A stretch of 64,000 bases of DNA, from the NCBI RefSeq assembly GCF_001426865.1, contig NZ_LMFO01000029.1, positions 124,001-188,000 of the forward strand. The letters are read 5' to 3'. The position numbers and the translations under genes are program-made. Shown here piece after piece: positions 35,955-44,904 of this stretch (within the stretch, counting starts at the first letter, position 1; the number at the start of each line of letters is the position of its first letter). The stretch is from Paenibacillus sp. Root52. Its GTDB lineage: Bacteria; Bacillota; Bacilli; Paenibacillales; Paenibacillaceae. Below the pieces are notes generated by a model, which saw nothing but the letters and a program-made list of their open reading frames with translations, did no database searches and was not told where the DNA came from.

Positions 35955-37472
35955 ATGTCGGCTAGCACCAAACGTCCAAGATTAAAGTTAAATTTGCTAG
36001 GTAATGATGGACAACGGAAGTGCAAGGAAATCATTGAACGTCCTGTCAAAGTACTGCAGGTTGGTGAAGGCAACTTCCTCAGAGGATTTGCTGACTGGAT
36101 GCTTCACGAGAGTGCAAGACAAGGCAAATTTCATGGTAGCATTGTGGTGACGCAGCCTCGCCCGGGAGGAAAAGCGAAGCTAGAGCAGATCAGAGAACAA
36201 GACGGATTGTATACGATGATTACTCGTGGGTTGTCCGATGGTAAACCTGTGGAGCGTACAGAGCTGATCTCCATATTTTCCCGCTGCATGAATCCATATG
36301 AAGAATGGCAGGATTTCTTAGAGCTAGCGGAGCTACCATCGCTTGAGTTTGTTATTTCCAACACGACCGAGTCAGGTCTGAAATATATATCTTCGGAATA
36401 TGTAGAGGGGGAGCCGGTTCAATCCTTCCCTGGCAAACTGACGGTGTTTCTCCACAGACGGTTTGAACGTTTTGCAGGAGACCCAGCTAGAGGATTAATT
36501 CATCTTCCTTGTGAACTTCTCGAAGGTAATGGCGATGTCTTACGTAGCTGCGTCCTTCGTCACAGTGAAGATTTTGGTTATTCAGATGCTTTCCGCACCT
36601 GGATTACGGAGCATAATTTATTCTTAAACAACCTGGTAGATCGAATTGTTACAGGAGCTCCAACACAGGACGAAGCAGATGCGTTGACGAATCGCTGGGG
36701 ATATGAGGATCAGCTGATTAATACAGCAGAGCCTTATCATTTTTGGGCGATCCAAGGTGATGAAGCGTTGGACAAGAAGCTGCCCCTGAAGCAGGCTGGA
36801 TTAAATGTACATTGGGTGAAGGATCTGAAGCCGTTTCAGCTTCGTAAAGTGCGTATTCTAAACGGTGCACACACACTTATGTCCTCTTTAGGTATTCTTC
36901 AGGGCAAGCAGCATGTGCGGGAGACGATGGAAGACCCACAATTCGGTTCATTTATAAGAGAAGCTGTGCATGAAGAGATTATCCCTGCATTGAACATGCC
37001 GGATCTCAATTTAGGGTTATATGCAGAAGAAATATTTGAAAGATTTCTTAATCCATACATTAATCATAAATTGCAGGATATTGCGTTAAACACCATTGGT
37101 AAGTTCAAGGTCCGTGTTCTGCCTACGCTGCTCTCTTACGAACAAAATGAAGGCAACTGGCCGTCCCGCTTGCTACGTGGATTTGCTGGGCTGTTATATT
37201 TGTACCGCCCAGTGAGTACGCCGGAGGGGTATCAGACACAACGCTTGAACGGAGAGTCATTTATCTTACGAGATGACCCTCAGGTTCTATCCCTCTTAGC
37301 TGGGTACTGGGAAGACTACGATACATTGAATAGCAATGAGCAACAATTAGATCGTATTATTGGTTCCGTATTATCCGATGTATCCATCTGGGGCGAAAAC
37401 TTGGATGAACGTGAAGGGCTGCGAGAAGCGCTCGTACACGAAATTTCGCTGCTGAAAGGTGAGAGTCTATGA
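35955..37472 (+). CDS. uxaB: Tagaturonate reductase (altronate oxidoreductase)
   Basis: 505-aa NAD-dependent mannitol dehydrogenase-family enzyme. It reduces D-tagaturonate to D-altronate in the galacturonate branch. The N-terminal Rossmann part has VLQVGEGNFLRGFADWML, and the catalytic region has LKPFQLRKVRILNGAHTLM with the conserved Lys/Asn/His set. TTESGL after the beta-strand FVISN is also family-typical. The ATG at 35955 is preferred to a GTG at 35949 because GAGGTGA precedes it. Its last 4 nt overlap the uxaA start. The isomerase UxaC is not in the window. Confidence 0.92.
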   Translation: MSASTKRPRLKLNLLGNDGQRKCKEIIERPVKVLQVGEGNFLRGFADWMLHESARQGKFHGSIVVTQPRPGGKAKLEQIREQDGLYTMITRGLSDGKPVERTELISIFSRCMNPYEEWQDFLELAELPSLEFVISNTTESGLKYISSEYVEGEPVQSFPGKLTVFLHRRFERFAGDPARGLIHLPCELLEGNGDVLRSCVLRHSEDFGYSDAFRTWITEHNLFLNNLVDRIVTGAPTQDEADALTNRWGYEDQLINTAEPYHFWAIQGDEALDKKLPLKQAGLNVHWVKDLKPFQLRKVRILNGAHTLMSSLGILQGKQHVRETMEDPQFGSFIREAVHEEIIPALNMPDLNLGLYAEEIFERFLNPYINHKLQDIALNTIGKFKVRVLPTLLSYEQNEGNWPSRLLRGFAGLLYLYRPVSTPEGYQTQRLNGESFILRDDPQVLSLLAGYWEDYDTLNSNEQQLDRIIGSVLSDVSIWGENLDEREGLREALVHEISLLKGESL

Positions 37473-38983
37473 ATACAACAAGTACAGTTCAGGACTGGAT
37501 TGCAATCCATCCTCAGGATGATGTCATTATAACGCTACGGGAATACACAAAAGGCGAAACGATTGTATTGCCTGATGATGTTTCTTTTGCTCTGCTAGAT
37601 GATGTGCCCAAAGGTCATAAGATTGCGGTGCATCATATCGAAGCTGGTGAAAATGTGATGAAATATGGGTTCTCCATTGGTGTAGCGAAGGAACAGATTG
37701 CGCAGGGAAGCTGGATTCACAGCCATAATCTAAAAACGGGTCTGCATGGATTGCTCGATTATGAGTATAATCCGGGACTCGCTTCTAAGACAGAGATGCC
37801 TCCCGAACATCTGCGTTCGTTCGATGGTTATCTTCGTCCGAATGGTGAAGCAGGCATACGTAATGAAATTTGGATCGTAAATACTGTAGGATGCATCAAT
37901 AAAGTGTGTGAAGCATTAGCACGAATGGGTCAGTCCCAGTTCGGCAAACGTGTAGATGGTGTATTCCATTTTCCTCATCCGTTTGGATGCTCTCAGCTCG
38001 GCGATGACTTGAAATATACACAGCAGTTGCTCGCTTCGTTGGTAGAACATCCGAATGCAGGCGGAGTGCTGGTCATTGGTCTTGGCTGTGAGAACAATCA
38101 GGTAGACCAGTTCCGTGAATGCATTGCACCTGAATATCAGGGCAAGGTTCGTTTTCTCAAAGCTCAAGAAATAGACGACGAGTTGGAGGAAGGACTACGC
38201 CTGATGGAGGAACTGGTAGAAGTTGCTGAACAGGAAAAGCGCCAGCCGCTCCCACTTAGCAAACTCAAAATTGGTTTGAAGTGTGGGGGATCTGATGGAT
38301 TATCGGGCATCACGGCCAACCCGCTTGTCGGCTCAGTAGCTGATATGCTTGTCGCGGCAGGGGGGACAGCGATTCTGACAGAGGTGCCAGAAATGTTTGG
38401 TGCAGAGACGATATTAATGAATCGTGCTGCTAATGAGCAAGTATTTGATGACTTGGTCGATCTAGTTAATGGTTTTAAGCAATACTTTGTTAATCATGGT
38501 CAGAACATATATGAGAATCCTTCACCGGGTAATAAGGCTGGTGGCATTACGACATTAGAAGAAAAGTCCCTTGGATGCACACAGAAGGGCGGGCGCTCTG
38601 AGGTTGTTGATGTGTTGCGTTATGGTAAACGTGTAACAAAGACCGGATTAAATATAGTAGAGGCACCAGGCAATGATCTCGTATCGGTAACGGCGCTTTC
38701 TGCTGCGGGTGCTCACATCGTGCTGTTCACGACCGGACGAGGAACACCGTTTGGTGGGCCTGTACCTACTGTCAAAATTGCGACTCAATCTGATCTAGCG
38801 AACCGTAAAAAGCATTGGATTGACTTTAACGCAGGTCAACTGCTCGAAGGTCAGACGATGGATGATGTGAGGGTTCAACTGTTCAGTCAATTAATCGACA
38901 TCGCTTCTGGACGGAGTCAGACGCTGAGTGAGCAACATGGTTTTCGAGAGATTGCCATATTCAAGGATGGTGTAATCTTATAG
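37469..38983 (+). CDS. uxaA: Altronate dehydratase
   Basis: 504-aa dehydratase of the UxaA/GarD family, converting D-altronate to 2-keto-3-deoxygluconate. The N-terminal SAF-like domain (about residues 1-95) has the VHHIEAGENVMKYGFSIG stretch. The catalytic domain has GYLRPNGEAGIRNEIW, HPFGCSQLGDD, GLGCENNQ and KCGGSDGLSGITANP. ATGA overlap with uxaB shows translational coupling. A strong terminator follows. 2-keto-3-deoxygluconate kinase and aldolase genes are not in this window. Confidence 0.93.
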   Translation: MNTTSTVQDWIAIHPQDDVIITLREYTKGETIVLPDDVSFALLDDVPKGHKIAVHHIEAGENVMKYGFSIGVAKEQIAQGSWIHSHNLKTGLHGLLDYEYNPGLASKTEMPPEHLRSFDGYLRPNGEAGIRNEIWIVNTVGCINKVCEALARMGQSQFGKRVDGVFHFPHPFGCSQLGDDLKYTQQLLASLVEHPNAGGVLVIGLGCENNQVDQFRECIAPEYQGKVRFLKAQEIDDELEEGLRLMEELVEVAEQEKRQPLPLSKLKIGLKCGGSDGLSGITANPLVGSVADMLVAAGGTAILTEVPEMFGAETILMNRAANEQVFDDLVDLVNGFKQYFVNHGQNIYENPSPGNKAGGITTLEEKSLGCTQKGGRSEVVDVLRYGKRVTKTGLNIVEAPGNDLVSVTALSAAGAHIVLFTTGRGTPFGGPVPTVKIATQSDLANRKKHWIDFNAGQLLEGQTMDDVRVQLFSQLIDIASGRSQTLSEQHGFREIAIFKDGVIL

Positions 38984-39048
38984 TTGAATGAGCGACATTC
39001 ATTAAAGTAGGATCGTACCCATTGGCTTATACATTCGATGTCTTGCGC

Positions 39049-39088
39049 AATCCCAGTTACCCATCTTGTGCGGTAACTGGGATTTATT
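39049..39088. terminator. Terminator after uxaA, shared with the convergent gene
   Basis: AATCCCAGTTACC (39049-39061) pairs with GGTAACTGGGATT (39072-39084), followed by TATTTG on the plus strand. Confidence 0.78.
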
Positions 39089-39098
39089 TGTCTTCATT

Positions 39099-39779
39099 TT
39101 ATCGAATACCTAACGCTTTTTTAATCTTGGATAGAGCGATTGGGGGAGTGTACGGTTCAAGCTTGCTAACGAGTAATGCCTGAGCTTCAGCAATGCTACC
39201 ACTGAATGGCCGTACGCCATGAGAGTTCATCCAGTGTCCTGTAGTTTCATAGGCTGAGCTGTTCCAAGCCACTTTGCCTTCTTCGAGTCCTTCTTTTTCC
39301 TTGGTTCCACTAATGACAATCATCGTTTTGGACTGGAGTTCCAGGAGCCCTTGATCAAAAGACTTTTTGTATTCTTTGGCTGCAAAACCTGTCTGTGCAC
39401 GCAAGGCACGTCCATCGATCCCTTCTTGCTCACTAATTCGCTCATATAGTTTAAGTGCCTCACGGGATCGTAGACCTGCATCATACTGTTCCTGTATGCT
39501 CGTCTGGTCTGCCAGCAATCGGTGGATCAAAGGGAAATAATCACGTGAGATCAATACAGCTTTCTTTTTAATACATTTTCCGTACGCGGCGATTCCTTCT
39601 TCGGCGAAGCGTGTGCGCCAGAGCCACGGGTCAAGTGCATTATCTTTATGCCAATTCTCTTGAGGGGTTAGTGAAGAGAGTGAAGGATACTCGGGGAATA
39701 AAGGTGCTAGTGGGAGTATACCTATGGATTGGATGCGTTGAACCGCTTCTTCATAAGTTGTGATAGGGTCGTTAATCAT
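39099..39779 (-). CDS. Uncharacterised protein, possibly AlkZ/YcaQ-related
   Basis: 226-aa soluble protein with no signal peptide or membrane helix. It starts with a helical part containing YEEAVQRIQSIGILPLAP and then NALDPWLWRTRFAEEGIAAYGK. The middle, EQEGIDGRALRAQTGFAAKEY, reads like a winged-helix element. I recall similar proteins being labelled 'AlkZ-related', which would relate it to HTH_42 DNA glycosylases, but this is weak and the protein is much shorter than AlkZ. AGGAGG is 12 nt before the ATG. It lies 39 nt after a WYL-type regulator gene on the same strand and probably shares its transcript. Confidence 0.6.
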   Translation of the reverse strand: MINDPITTYEEAVQRIQSIGILPLAPLFPEYPSLSSLTPQENWHKDNALDPWLWRTRFAEEGIAAYGKCIKKKAVLISRDYFPLIHRLLADQTSIQEQYDAGLRSREALKLYERISEQEGIDGRALRAQTGFAAKEYKKSFDQGLLELQSKTMIVISGTKEKEGLEEGKVAWNSSAYETTGHWMNSHGVRPFSGSIAEAQALLVSKLEPYTPPIALSKIKKALGIR

Positions 39780-39818
39780 GAAGTGAAGTCCTCCTTGTAT
39801 CGTTTGGTTTAGTATAGT

Positions 39819-40553
39819 TCAACAGCGGTTGAAAGAAGATGCATATAAATGAAATACGTCTGCGGCATGCTGGCGTATTTCGCTCCGAAGTTCTTCAGGC
39901 TCTAAAACCTCTGCTCCCTTACCTAATCGATAAAAGAAACGTACGACCCATGACCAATCTTCGGATGGACAGAGAAAAGACAGTTCCCATAGACCAGGGC
40001 TGACCTCGGTCATCTCTTCTCCAATATGCTCGTCTTGCTGTGCTTCAACCATTGCTGAATGGTTCAATAGCGCTTTCACTCGAATTAAAGAAGACTCAGC
40101 CCAGCCTTCATAAGGTACTGAAGACTTAGAAGGCTCAAAGTGCTTGATATGTTCATTATGCTCATGAATTCGATGATTTAGCTGGTTCAGCATAAGGTCG
40201 ATTCTAGCCATAACATCCTCTGGAATAATACCTCTGATCTTGTCCATGACAGTCCAACGTGATTCCTGAAGTGGTGTATGCATATGGTGACTTATCCCCT
40301 CAAGTGCGAAAATAATCGTTGCAGCTTCGACAGGATCTAATTGCAGCGGAGGTAATACATACCCCTCCATGAGCTGAAAGCCACCACCCGGGCCGGATAT
40401 GGCGATGATCGGAACATTCATCTCTGACAGGGACTGGATGTCCCGTAAAATGGTACGCCGTGACACTTCGAATTTGTCAGCCAATGAGCGTGCCGTTTCG
40501 TGACCGTGCTGCAAAGCCATAACAATGGCGGCTAGCCGGTTTATTTTATTCAT
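39819..40553 (-). CDS. YafY-type HTH/WYL-domain regulator
   Basis: 244-aa regulator. The N-terminal HTH_11 winged helix (about residues 3-60) has ARSLADKFEVSRRTILRDIQ and the wing ISGPGGGFQL. The central helical part follows, and a C-terminal WYL-like beta domain (about 140-240) has WSWVVRFFYRLGKGAEVLEP. The canonical W-Y-L triplet is not evident, so the domain is divergent. ATG at 40553 is chosen over a GTG at 40562, because the GGAG site overlaps that GTG. WYL proteins often respond to DNA damage or nucleic acid ligands. The downstream gene may be its target. Confidence 0.8.
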   Translation of the reverse strand: MNKINRLAAIVMALQHGHETARSLADKFEVSRRTILRDIQSLSEMNVPIIAISGPGGGFQLMEGYVLPPLQLDPVEAATIIFALEGISHHMHTPLQESRWTVMDKIRGIIPEDVMARIDLMLNQLNHRIHEHNEHIKHFEPSKSSVPYEGWAESSLIRVKALLNHSAMVEAQQDEHIGEEMTEVSPGLWELSFLCPSEDWSWVVRFFYRLGKGAEVLEPEELRSEIRQHAADVFHLYASSFNRC

Positions 40554-40647
40554 GTCAGTCACTCCGTTTCAAAGGTAGAGCTTCATAGAATGTGTGTATC
40601 GTCCAATTCGAGCTATAATACACTATTTCCTTCTATACAATGATACG

Positions 40648-40678
40648 AAAAAACCGTACCCGGCATAGCCGGATACGG
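40648..40678 (-). terminator. Terminator downstream of the GH42 gene
   Basis: On the minus strand CCGTATCCGGC pairs with GCCGGGTACGG (11 bp, one G-U) around TAT, followed by TTTTTT. It is about 160 nt after the GH42 stop. Confidence 0.8.
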
Positions 40679-40782
40679 GAAGTAGCATTTTCTGAACTCC
40701 ACAGAGGTCAGAAGAATATGACATATACCCTCGTTTTTTACGATAAAAAAAGTGGGACTATAGATCAAGAGGTGACAGTTTG

Positions 40783-40817
40783 TATCGAATAAGTTCTTTC
40801 GGGAGTTCTATTCGATA
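40783..40817. repeat. Hairpin in the 3' region of the GH42 gene
   Basis: TATCGAATA (40783-40791) and TATTCGATA (40809-40817) are exact complements around a 17-nt loop that contains GTTC in direct repeat. It lies 23 nt after the GH42 stop and before the main terminator; it may protect or process the mRNA end. Confidence 0.5.
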
Positions 40818-40839
40818 TGATTTTTCTTTCGATAAGCTC

Positions 40840-42870
40840 TTATGAATTACTTTCGAGCAGTTGTACACCACGACCCTCAATTTCTACATGTCCAGTTAGC
40901 TCACGATCTGTCAGCAGCTCACGAACCTTGGTTGCTCCCAGATCATAGGATTGAGTTGAAGCATTGTGGTTCATAACAAACAGGTATTGCTTACCGTCTT
41001 TGGTACGTGCGCTAACCTCAACACCTTCTGGTGTCTCCAGTAAGGCATGAATGTTTTTGTCAGCAGCAAGTTGTCCAAGCAGACCGTCTAGGAAACGCTC
41101 TTCCGGATCAGAGGCAACATACCATGCTTCTCCTTGACCGAATTTATTACGGGTAACGACAGGCATACCTTGATAGAAATCTTCTCCATACTCAGCGATG
41201 ACCTCAGCACCCTCACTGTGCAAGAGGTCGCATAACATCCCGCACTGATAATCCCCTTGCAGATCACCGTAGGTTTCTTTGAGCACGATACGATTTTTTT
41301 GCTCAGGCAATAAAGCATCGATCTCTTCGACCCAAATGCCTAGCAACTTGCGAAGCTCTCCAGGATAGCCACCTGTAGTCACCAGATCGCTCTCATTAAC
41401 AATACCGCTGAAGAAGGTTGTCAGGAATGTGCCGCCTGCTTCAACGAATTTCTCCAGTTTGTCAGCGAAGCCAGGCTTCACCATGTATAGGACTGGAGCA
41501 AGAACGATGTCATATTTGCTTAGATCGGTATCCACGCTAACGATATCTACCTGAATATTGCGACGGAAGAACGCAGCATAGTATTTGTGAATTTGATCTA
41601 CATAGTTGAGAGCAACCGTAGGACCACTTGATTTTTCAATCGCCCACCAGTTGTCCCAGTCAAACACGATGGCTACTTTAGATTCAACGGTAGCGTCCAG
41701 CGTCTGGTCGCCAAGGATTTGCAATTCCTTGCCGAGCTCAGCAACTTCACGGAATACACGGGTATGTTCATGTCCTACATGCTCAATGACCGCACCGTGA
41801 TACTTCTCACAGGCGCCAATCGAGCGGCGAAGCTGGAAGAACATGATTGTGTCTGCACCGTGTGCAACGGACTGATAACTCCACAGACGCATTACGCCAG
41901 GACGTTTCAGTGAATTGTAGGGTTGCCAGTTTTGCTGGCTTGGTGTTTGTTCCATTAGCATAAACGGTTGACCATCCTTCAGTCCTCGCATAAGGTCGTG
42001 TGCCATTGCGGTGAAACTAAATGGCGTCGCAAGACCAGGATAACTGTCCCAAGATACGATATCCATATACTTCGCCCATTTGAAATAGTCCAGTTGCTTG
42101 AAGAAGCCCATTAGATTCGTAGTTACAACGGAATCCGGGATGTGTTTTTTGATTGCATCGTACTCTAAGCGATAACAATCCAGCATGCTGTCCGAGTTGA
42201 AACGGGAGTAGTCCAGAGAGATTCCTTGGAAGGTAGAATTGTTGTTCCCCCAGTGTTCACTCAGGTTGCTTGGAAGTACAATCTCATCCCAATCATAGAA
42301 TGTATGTCCCCAGAAGTTGGTATTCCATGCTTTGTTCACTTGATCAAGTGTCTGATAACGTTCTTTCAGATACACGCGGAATGCTTTCTCACAGTTGTCA
42401 CAGTAACAGTCTCCGCCATATTCGTTGGAGATGTGCCATACCAGAACAGCAGGATGATCCTTGTAACGTTCGGAGAGCTTATCAGCTATCTTCTCCGAAT
42501 ATTTGCGATAGGTCGGGCTATTAGGACAAGAGTTATGACGACCACCGAACTTGCGTTTACGTCCGTCAGCATCTACACGAAGCACATCCGGATATTTTTT
42601 GGCCATCCAAGCTGGATGAGCTGCTGTACTTGTAGCGAGACATACGTAGACACCGCTTTCATACAAACTATTAATTAATTGGTCAAGTCCTTCAAAATTA
42701 TAAGTAACCTCATCAGGCTGAATTAATGCCCAAGAGAAAACGTTGATGGTTGCCATATCAATGCCCGCTAATTTGAACATTCTCAGGTCTTCAAGTTGGG
42801 TTTCGTGATCCCACTGTTCAGGGTTGTAGTCTCCACCATAGAACATTTTGGGCAATTTGTGACTAATCAA
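40840..42870 (-). CDS. GH42 beta-galactosidase
   Basis: 676-aa cytoplasmic enzyme hydrolysing terminal beta-galactosides. PKMFYGGDYNPEQW is the family opening. The acid/base Glu150 is in HISNEYGG and the nucleophile Glu307 in FMLMEQTPSQQNW. DCYCDNC supplies three of the zinc-binding Cys found in many GH42 enzymes. Trimerisation and C-terminal domains follow. I place the start at the TTG at 42870, since AGAGGTGA overlaps an upstream GTG at 42879 and has proper spacing for the TTG. It is divergent from an AraC regulator with phased repeats between. Probable substrates are galacto-oligosaccharides from galactan, arabinogalactan or xyloglucan side chains. Confidence 0.9.
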   Translation of the reverse strand: MISHKLPKMFYGGDYNPEQWDHETQLEDLRMFKLAGIDMATINVFSWALIQPDEVTYNFEGLDQLINSLYESGVYVCLATSTAAHPAWMAKKYPDVLRVDADGRKRKFGGRHNSCPNSPTYRKYSEKIADKLSERYKDHPAVLVWHISNEYGGDCYCDNCEKAFRVYLKERYQTLDQVNKAWNTNFWGHTFYDWDEIVLPSNLSEHWGNNNSTFQGISLDYSRFNSDSMLDCYRLEYDAIKKHIPDSVVTTNLMGFFKQLDYFKWAKYMDIVSWDSYPGLATPFSFTAMAHDLMRGLKDGQPFMLMEQTPSQQNWQPYNSLKRPGVMRLWSYQSVAHGADTIMFFQLRRSIGACEKYHGAVIEHVGHEHTRVFREVAELGKELQILGDQTLDATVESKVAIVFDWDNWWAIEKSSGPTVALNYVDQIHKYYAAFFRRNIQVDIVSVDTDLSKYDIVLAPVLYMVKPGFADKLEKFVEAGGTFLTTFFSGIVNESDLVTTGGYPGELRKLLGIWVEEIDALLPEQKNRIVLKETYGDLQGDYQCGMLCDLLHSEGAEVIAEYGEDFYQGMPVVTRNKFGQGEAWYVASDPEERFLDGLLGQLAADKNIHALLETPEGVEVSARTKDGKQYLFVMNHNASTQSYDLGATKVRELLTDRELTGHVEIEGRGVQLLESNS

Positions 42871-42885
42871 TGTGTTCACCTCTTG

Positions 42886-42960
42886 TATAAGAATAATTGT
42901 ATAATATATGATTCATATAACATTTAAAATATAAGAAAAGTAATGACGCATATAAGAATA
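42886..42960. repeat. Direct repeats TATAAGAA(T/A)A in the GH42/AraC promoter region
   Basis: Copies start at 42886 (TATAAGAATA), 42930 (TATAAGAAAA) and 42951 (TATAAGAATA). Distances of 44 and 21 bp correspond to about four and two DNA turns. AraC proteins usually bind direct repeats about two turns apart. This is a candidate operator of the divergently encoded regulator. Confidence 0.55.
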
Positions 42961-42998
42961 TGGAAATGATATATTTGTAAGGTTAAGGAGGGAAGCAT

Positions 42999-43832
42999 GT
43001 GATCATATCAGCTCAGCATGAACGTTACTTTATGACTTCAAGGGATCAGACCCTTCCCCTTTACATTGAAAGCATTGGTTATAATGGGAACCAAGAGAGC
43101 GTGAAGAGACCATCCGGATACCCCTGTTACCACTGGTTGCAGACGGTTAAGGGAGCTGGAGAGTTCAGATTTGCCGGTTCAACCTTGATCCTGGGGGAGT
43201 CATCCGGCATATTAATGCCGCCAAACGTACCTCATGAATACTTGCGCTCCCAAGGCGATTGGGAGACCTTGTATGTTACATTTGCTGGTTCACAATGTTC
43301 AGCGATTACGGAGGGGCTCGGTTTGGGAGAGGCGGCTATCTATCAATGGGAAGCTGACAGTCCGCCAGAGCATTATGGTAGACAAGTGCTTGGTTCAATG
43401 GGAAGTGATCAGGATTTATCTGGACTAGAGGCTTCTGCGGACATGTATCGATTTTTGATTCTACTGAAAAAGCATGGCATGAAAGGCAGTCGCTCATCGA
43501 TCTCACATGCAGTTGAGAGACTCGCGCCGTTAATAGCCTATATGGAGCGGCATTACGCTGATCCAGATATTGGACTGGAAGAGATGGCAGCAATCCTGGG
43601 AATCACACCTAGACATCTGAATACTCTATTTAAGCAATCCTTCGGTATGACGGCGTACAGCTATTTTATTCTTTTGCGCATTCGCAAATCGAAAGAGTTC
43701 ATGACTGGAGATCGTATGCTAACGATTAAGGAAACGGCTACCAGGGTGGGTTTCCGTGACGCGAGCCATTTTGTCGCTACATTTCGCCGTATTGAACATG
43801 TAACGCCTGAACAATTTCGGACATTATACTAA
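42999..43832 (+). CDS. AraC-family regulator next to the GH42 gene
   Basis: 277-aa regulator. The N-terminal sensor (about residues 15-120) has YPCYHWLQTVKGAGEFRFAG and ILMPPNVPHEYL, typical of AraC cupin domains. The C-terminal AraC domain has LEEMAAILGITPRHLNTLFK and IKETATRVGFRDASHFVATF. GTG start with AAGGAGGG six nt before. It faces the GH42 gene and precedes the esterase-SGNH-lactonase genes, so it may control both sides. Ligand unknown, but galactosides are plausible. Confidence 0.87.
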   Translation: MIISAQHERYFMTSRDQTLPLYIESIGYNGNQESVKRPSGYPCYHWLQTVKGAGEFRFAGSTLILGESSGILMPPNVPHEYLRSQGDWETLYVTFAGSQCSAITEGLGLGEAAIYQWEADSPPEHYGRQVLGSMGSDQDLSGLEASADMYRFLILLKKHGMKGSRSSISHAVERLAPLIAYMERHYADPDIGLEEMAAILGITPRHLNTLFKQSFGMTAYSYFILLRIRKSKEFMTGDRMLTIKETATRVGFRDASHFVATFRRIEHVTPEQFRTLY

Positions 43833-44053
43833 TCTTTATATCTACAATTGTGCCAAATCTCACTATGCATGTGGACATAATTCATGTAACCTATAACCAA
43901 ATGACTAGGGAGCTTGAGACAAGCCCTAAATAATGATGCTGTTCAGATATTGATGACCGAAGCTGGTTGCCGTTATGATGGTATCAATTCCAAAAAGTAG
44001 TGAGCCTGTGCAAAGGAATGAAACCGTTGTACGGAGAGAAAGGATGAGTTGAA

Positions 44054-44842
44054 TTGACATCAATTATTCCATTGTGGAATCACGCCGCACCTTATGCAGC
44101 GATTGGGCATGAGGATGAAATGCCTCATCTGATTCCTTTTATTCACCCGGGTTCCGAGAGCGCTGTCATTATATGCCCAGGAGGCGGTTATGGATTTCTA
44201 GCCGACCATGAAGGCGCACCGATCGCTGAATTGTTGAATCGTGCAGGTATTAGCGCATTTGTGCTCAAATATCGCGTGGCACCACATCAACAACCTGCCC
44301 CCCTAACAGACGGTCAACGGGCTATCCGATATGTGCGTGCCCACGCAGAAGATTTCGGTATTCATCCTTCCAAAATTGCTGTACTTGGTTTCTCAGCTGG
44401 AGGTCATCTGACAGCTATGCTGGGAACGGTATACGATGAAGGGCAAACCGAGCATGCTGATCCAATTGAACGTGTGAGCTCACGCCCGGATCGAATTATT
44501 CTGTGTTATCCGGTCATCACGATGGAATCTTATGGACATGCTGGTTCTCGGGAAAATCTATTAGGTCCTGAAGCTTCAGACGAACTAGTTATAGCGTATA
44601 GTGCGGAAAAGCAAGTGAAGGCCGATGCACCTGAAGCATTCATCTGGCATACAAGCGATGATGGAGCGGTTCCTGTCCAAAATAGTTTGCGTTACGCTCT
44701 TGCACTAGGCGCACATGGTATTCCGTATGACTTGCACGTGTTTGAGAAGGGCTCCCATGGATTAGGACTCGCTGAGGACGATGCAGCGGTAAGTGCCTGG
44801 TCTGGACTATGTCTGACCTGGTTGAAAAATCAAGGCTGGTAA
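44054..44842 (+). CDS. Alpha/beta hydrolase, acetyl-esterase-like
   Basis: 262-aa cytoplasmic serine esterase-like protein. ICPGGGYGFLADHEG is the oxyanion region. GFSAGGH is the nucleophile elbow, SDDGAVPV carries the Asp and KGSHGLGL the His. This resembles carbohydrate acetyl-esterase-type hydrolases found with hemicellulose genes. The TTG start is supported by AAAGGATG upstream and by the fact that no ATG fits. A second esterase gene (SGNH) begins 62 nt downstream, then a lactonase, so these three probably act on acetylated sugars or uronate-derived compounds. Confidence 0.78.
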   Translation: MTSIIPLWNHAAPYAAIGHEDEMPHLIPFIHPGSESAVIICPGGGYGFLADHEGAPIAELLNRAGISAFVLKYRVAPHQQPAPLTDGQRAIRYVRAHAEDFGIHPSKIAVLGFSAGGHLTAMLGTVYDEGQTEHADPIERVSSRPDRIILCYPVITMESYGHAGSRENLLGPEASDELVIAYSAEKQVKADAPEAFIWHTSDDGAVPVQNSLRYALALGAHGIPYDLHVFEKGSHGLGLAEDDAAVSAWSGLCLTWLKNQGW

Positions 44843-44904
44843 TCGTGAGAGCTGAATCTCATCAACATGCTTCATCATGCCTGAATGCAGAGGAGAAATT
44901 GATC

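Noticed and set aside
44019..44032. cre-like TGAAACCGTTGTAC before the esterase gene
   Set aside because: 12 of 14 positions match, but both mismatches are in the conserved terminal CA and it is close to the start codon. It is too weak to annotate.
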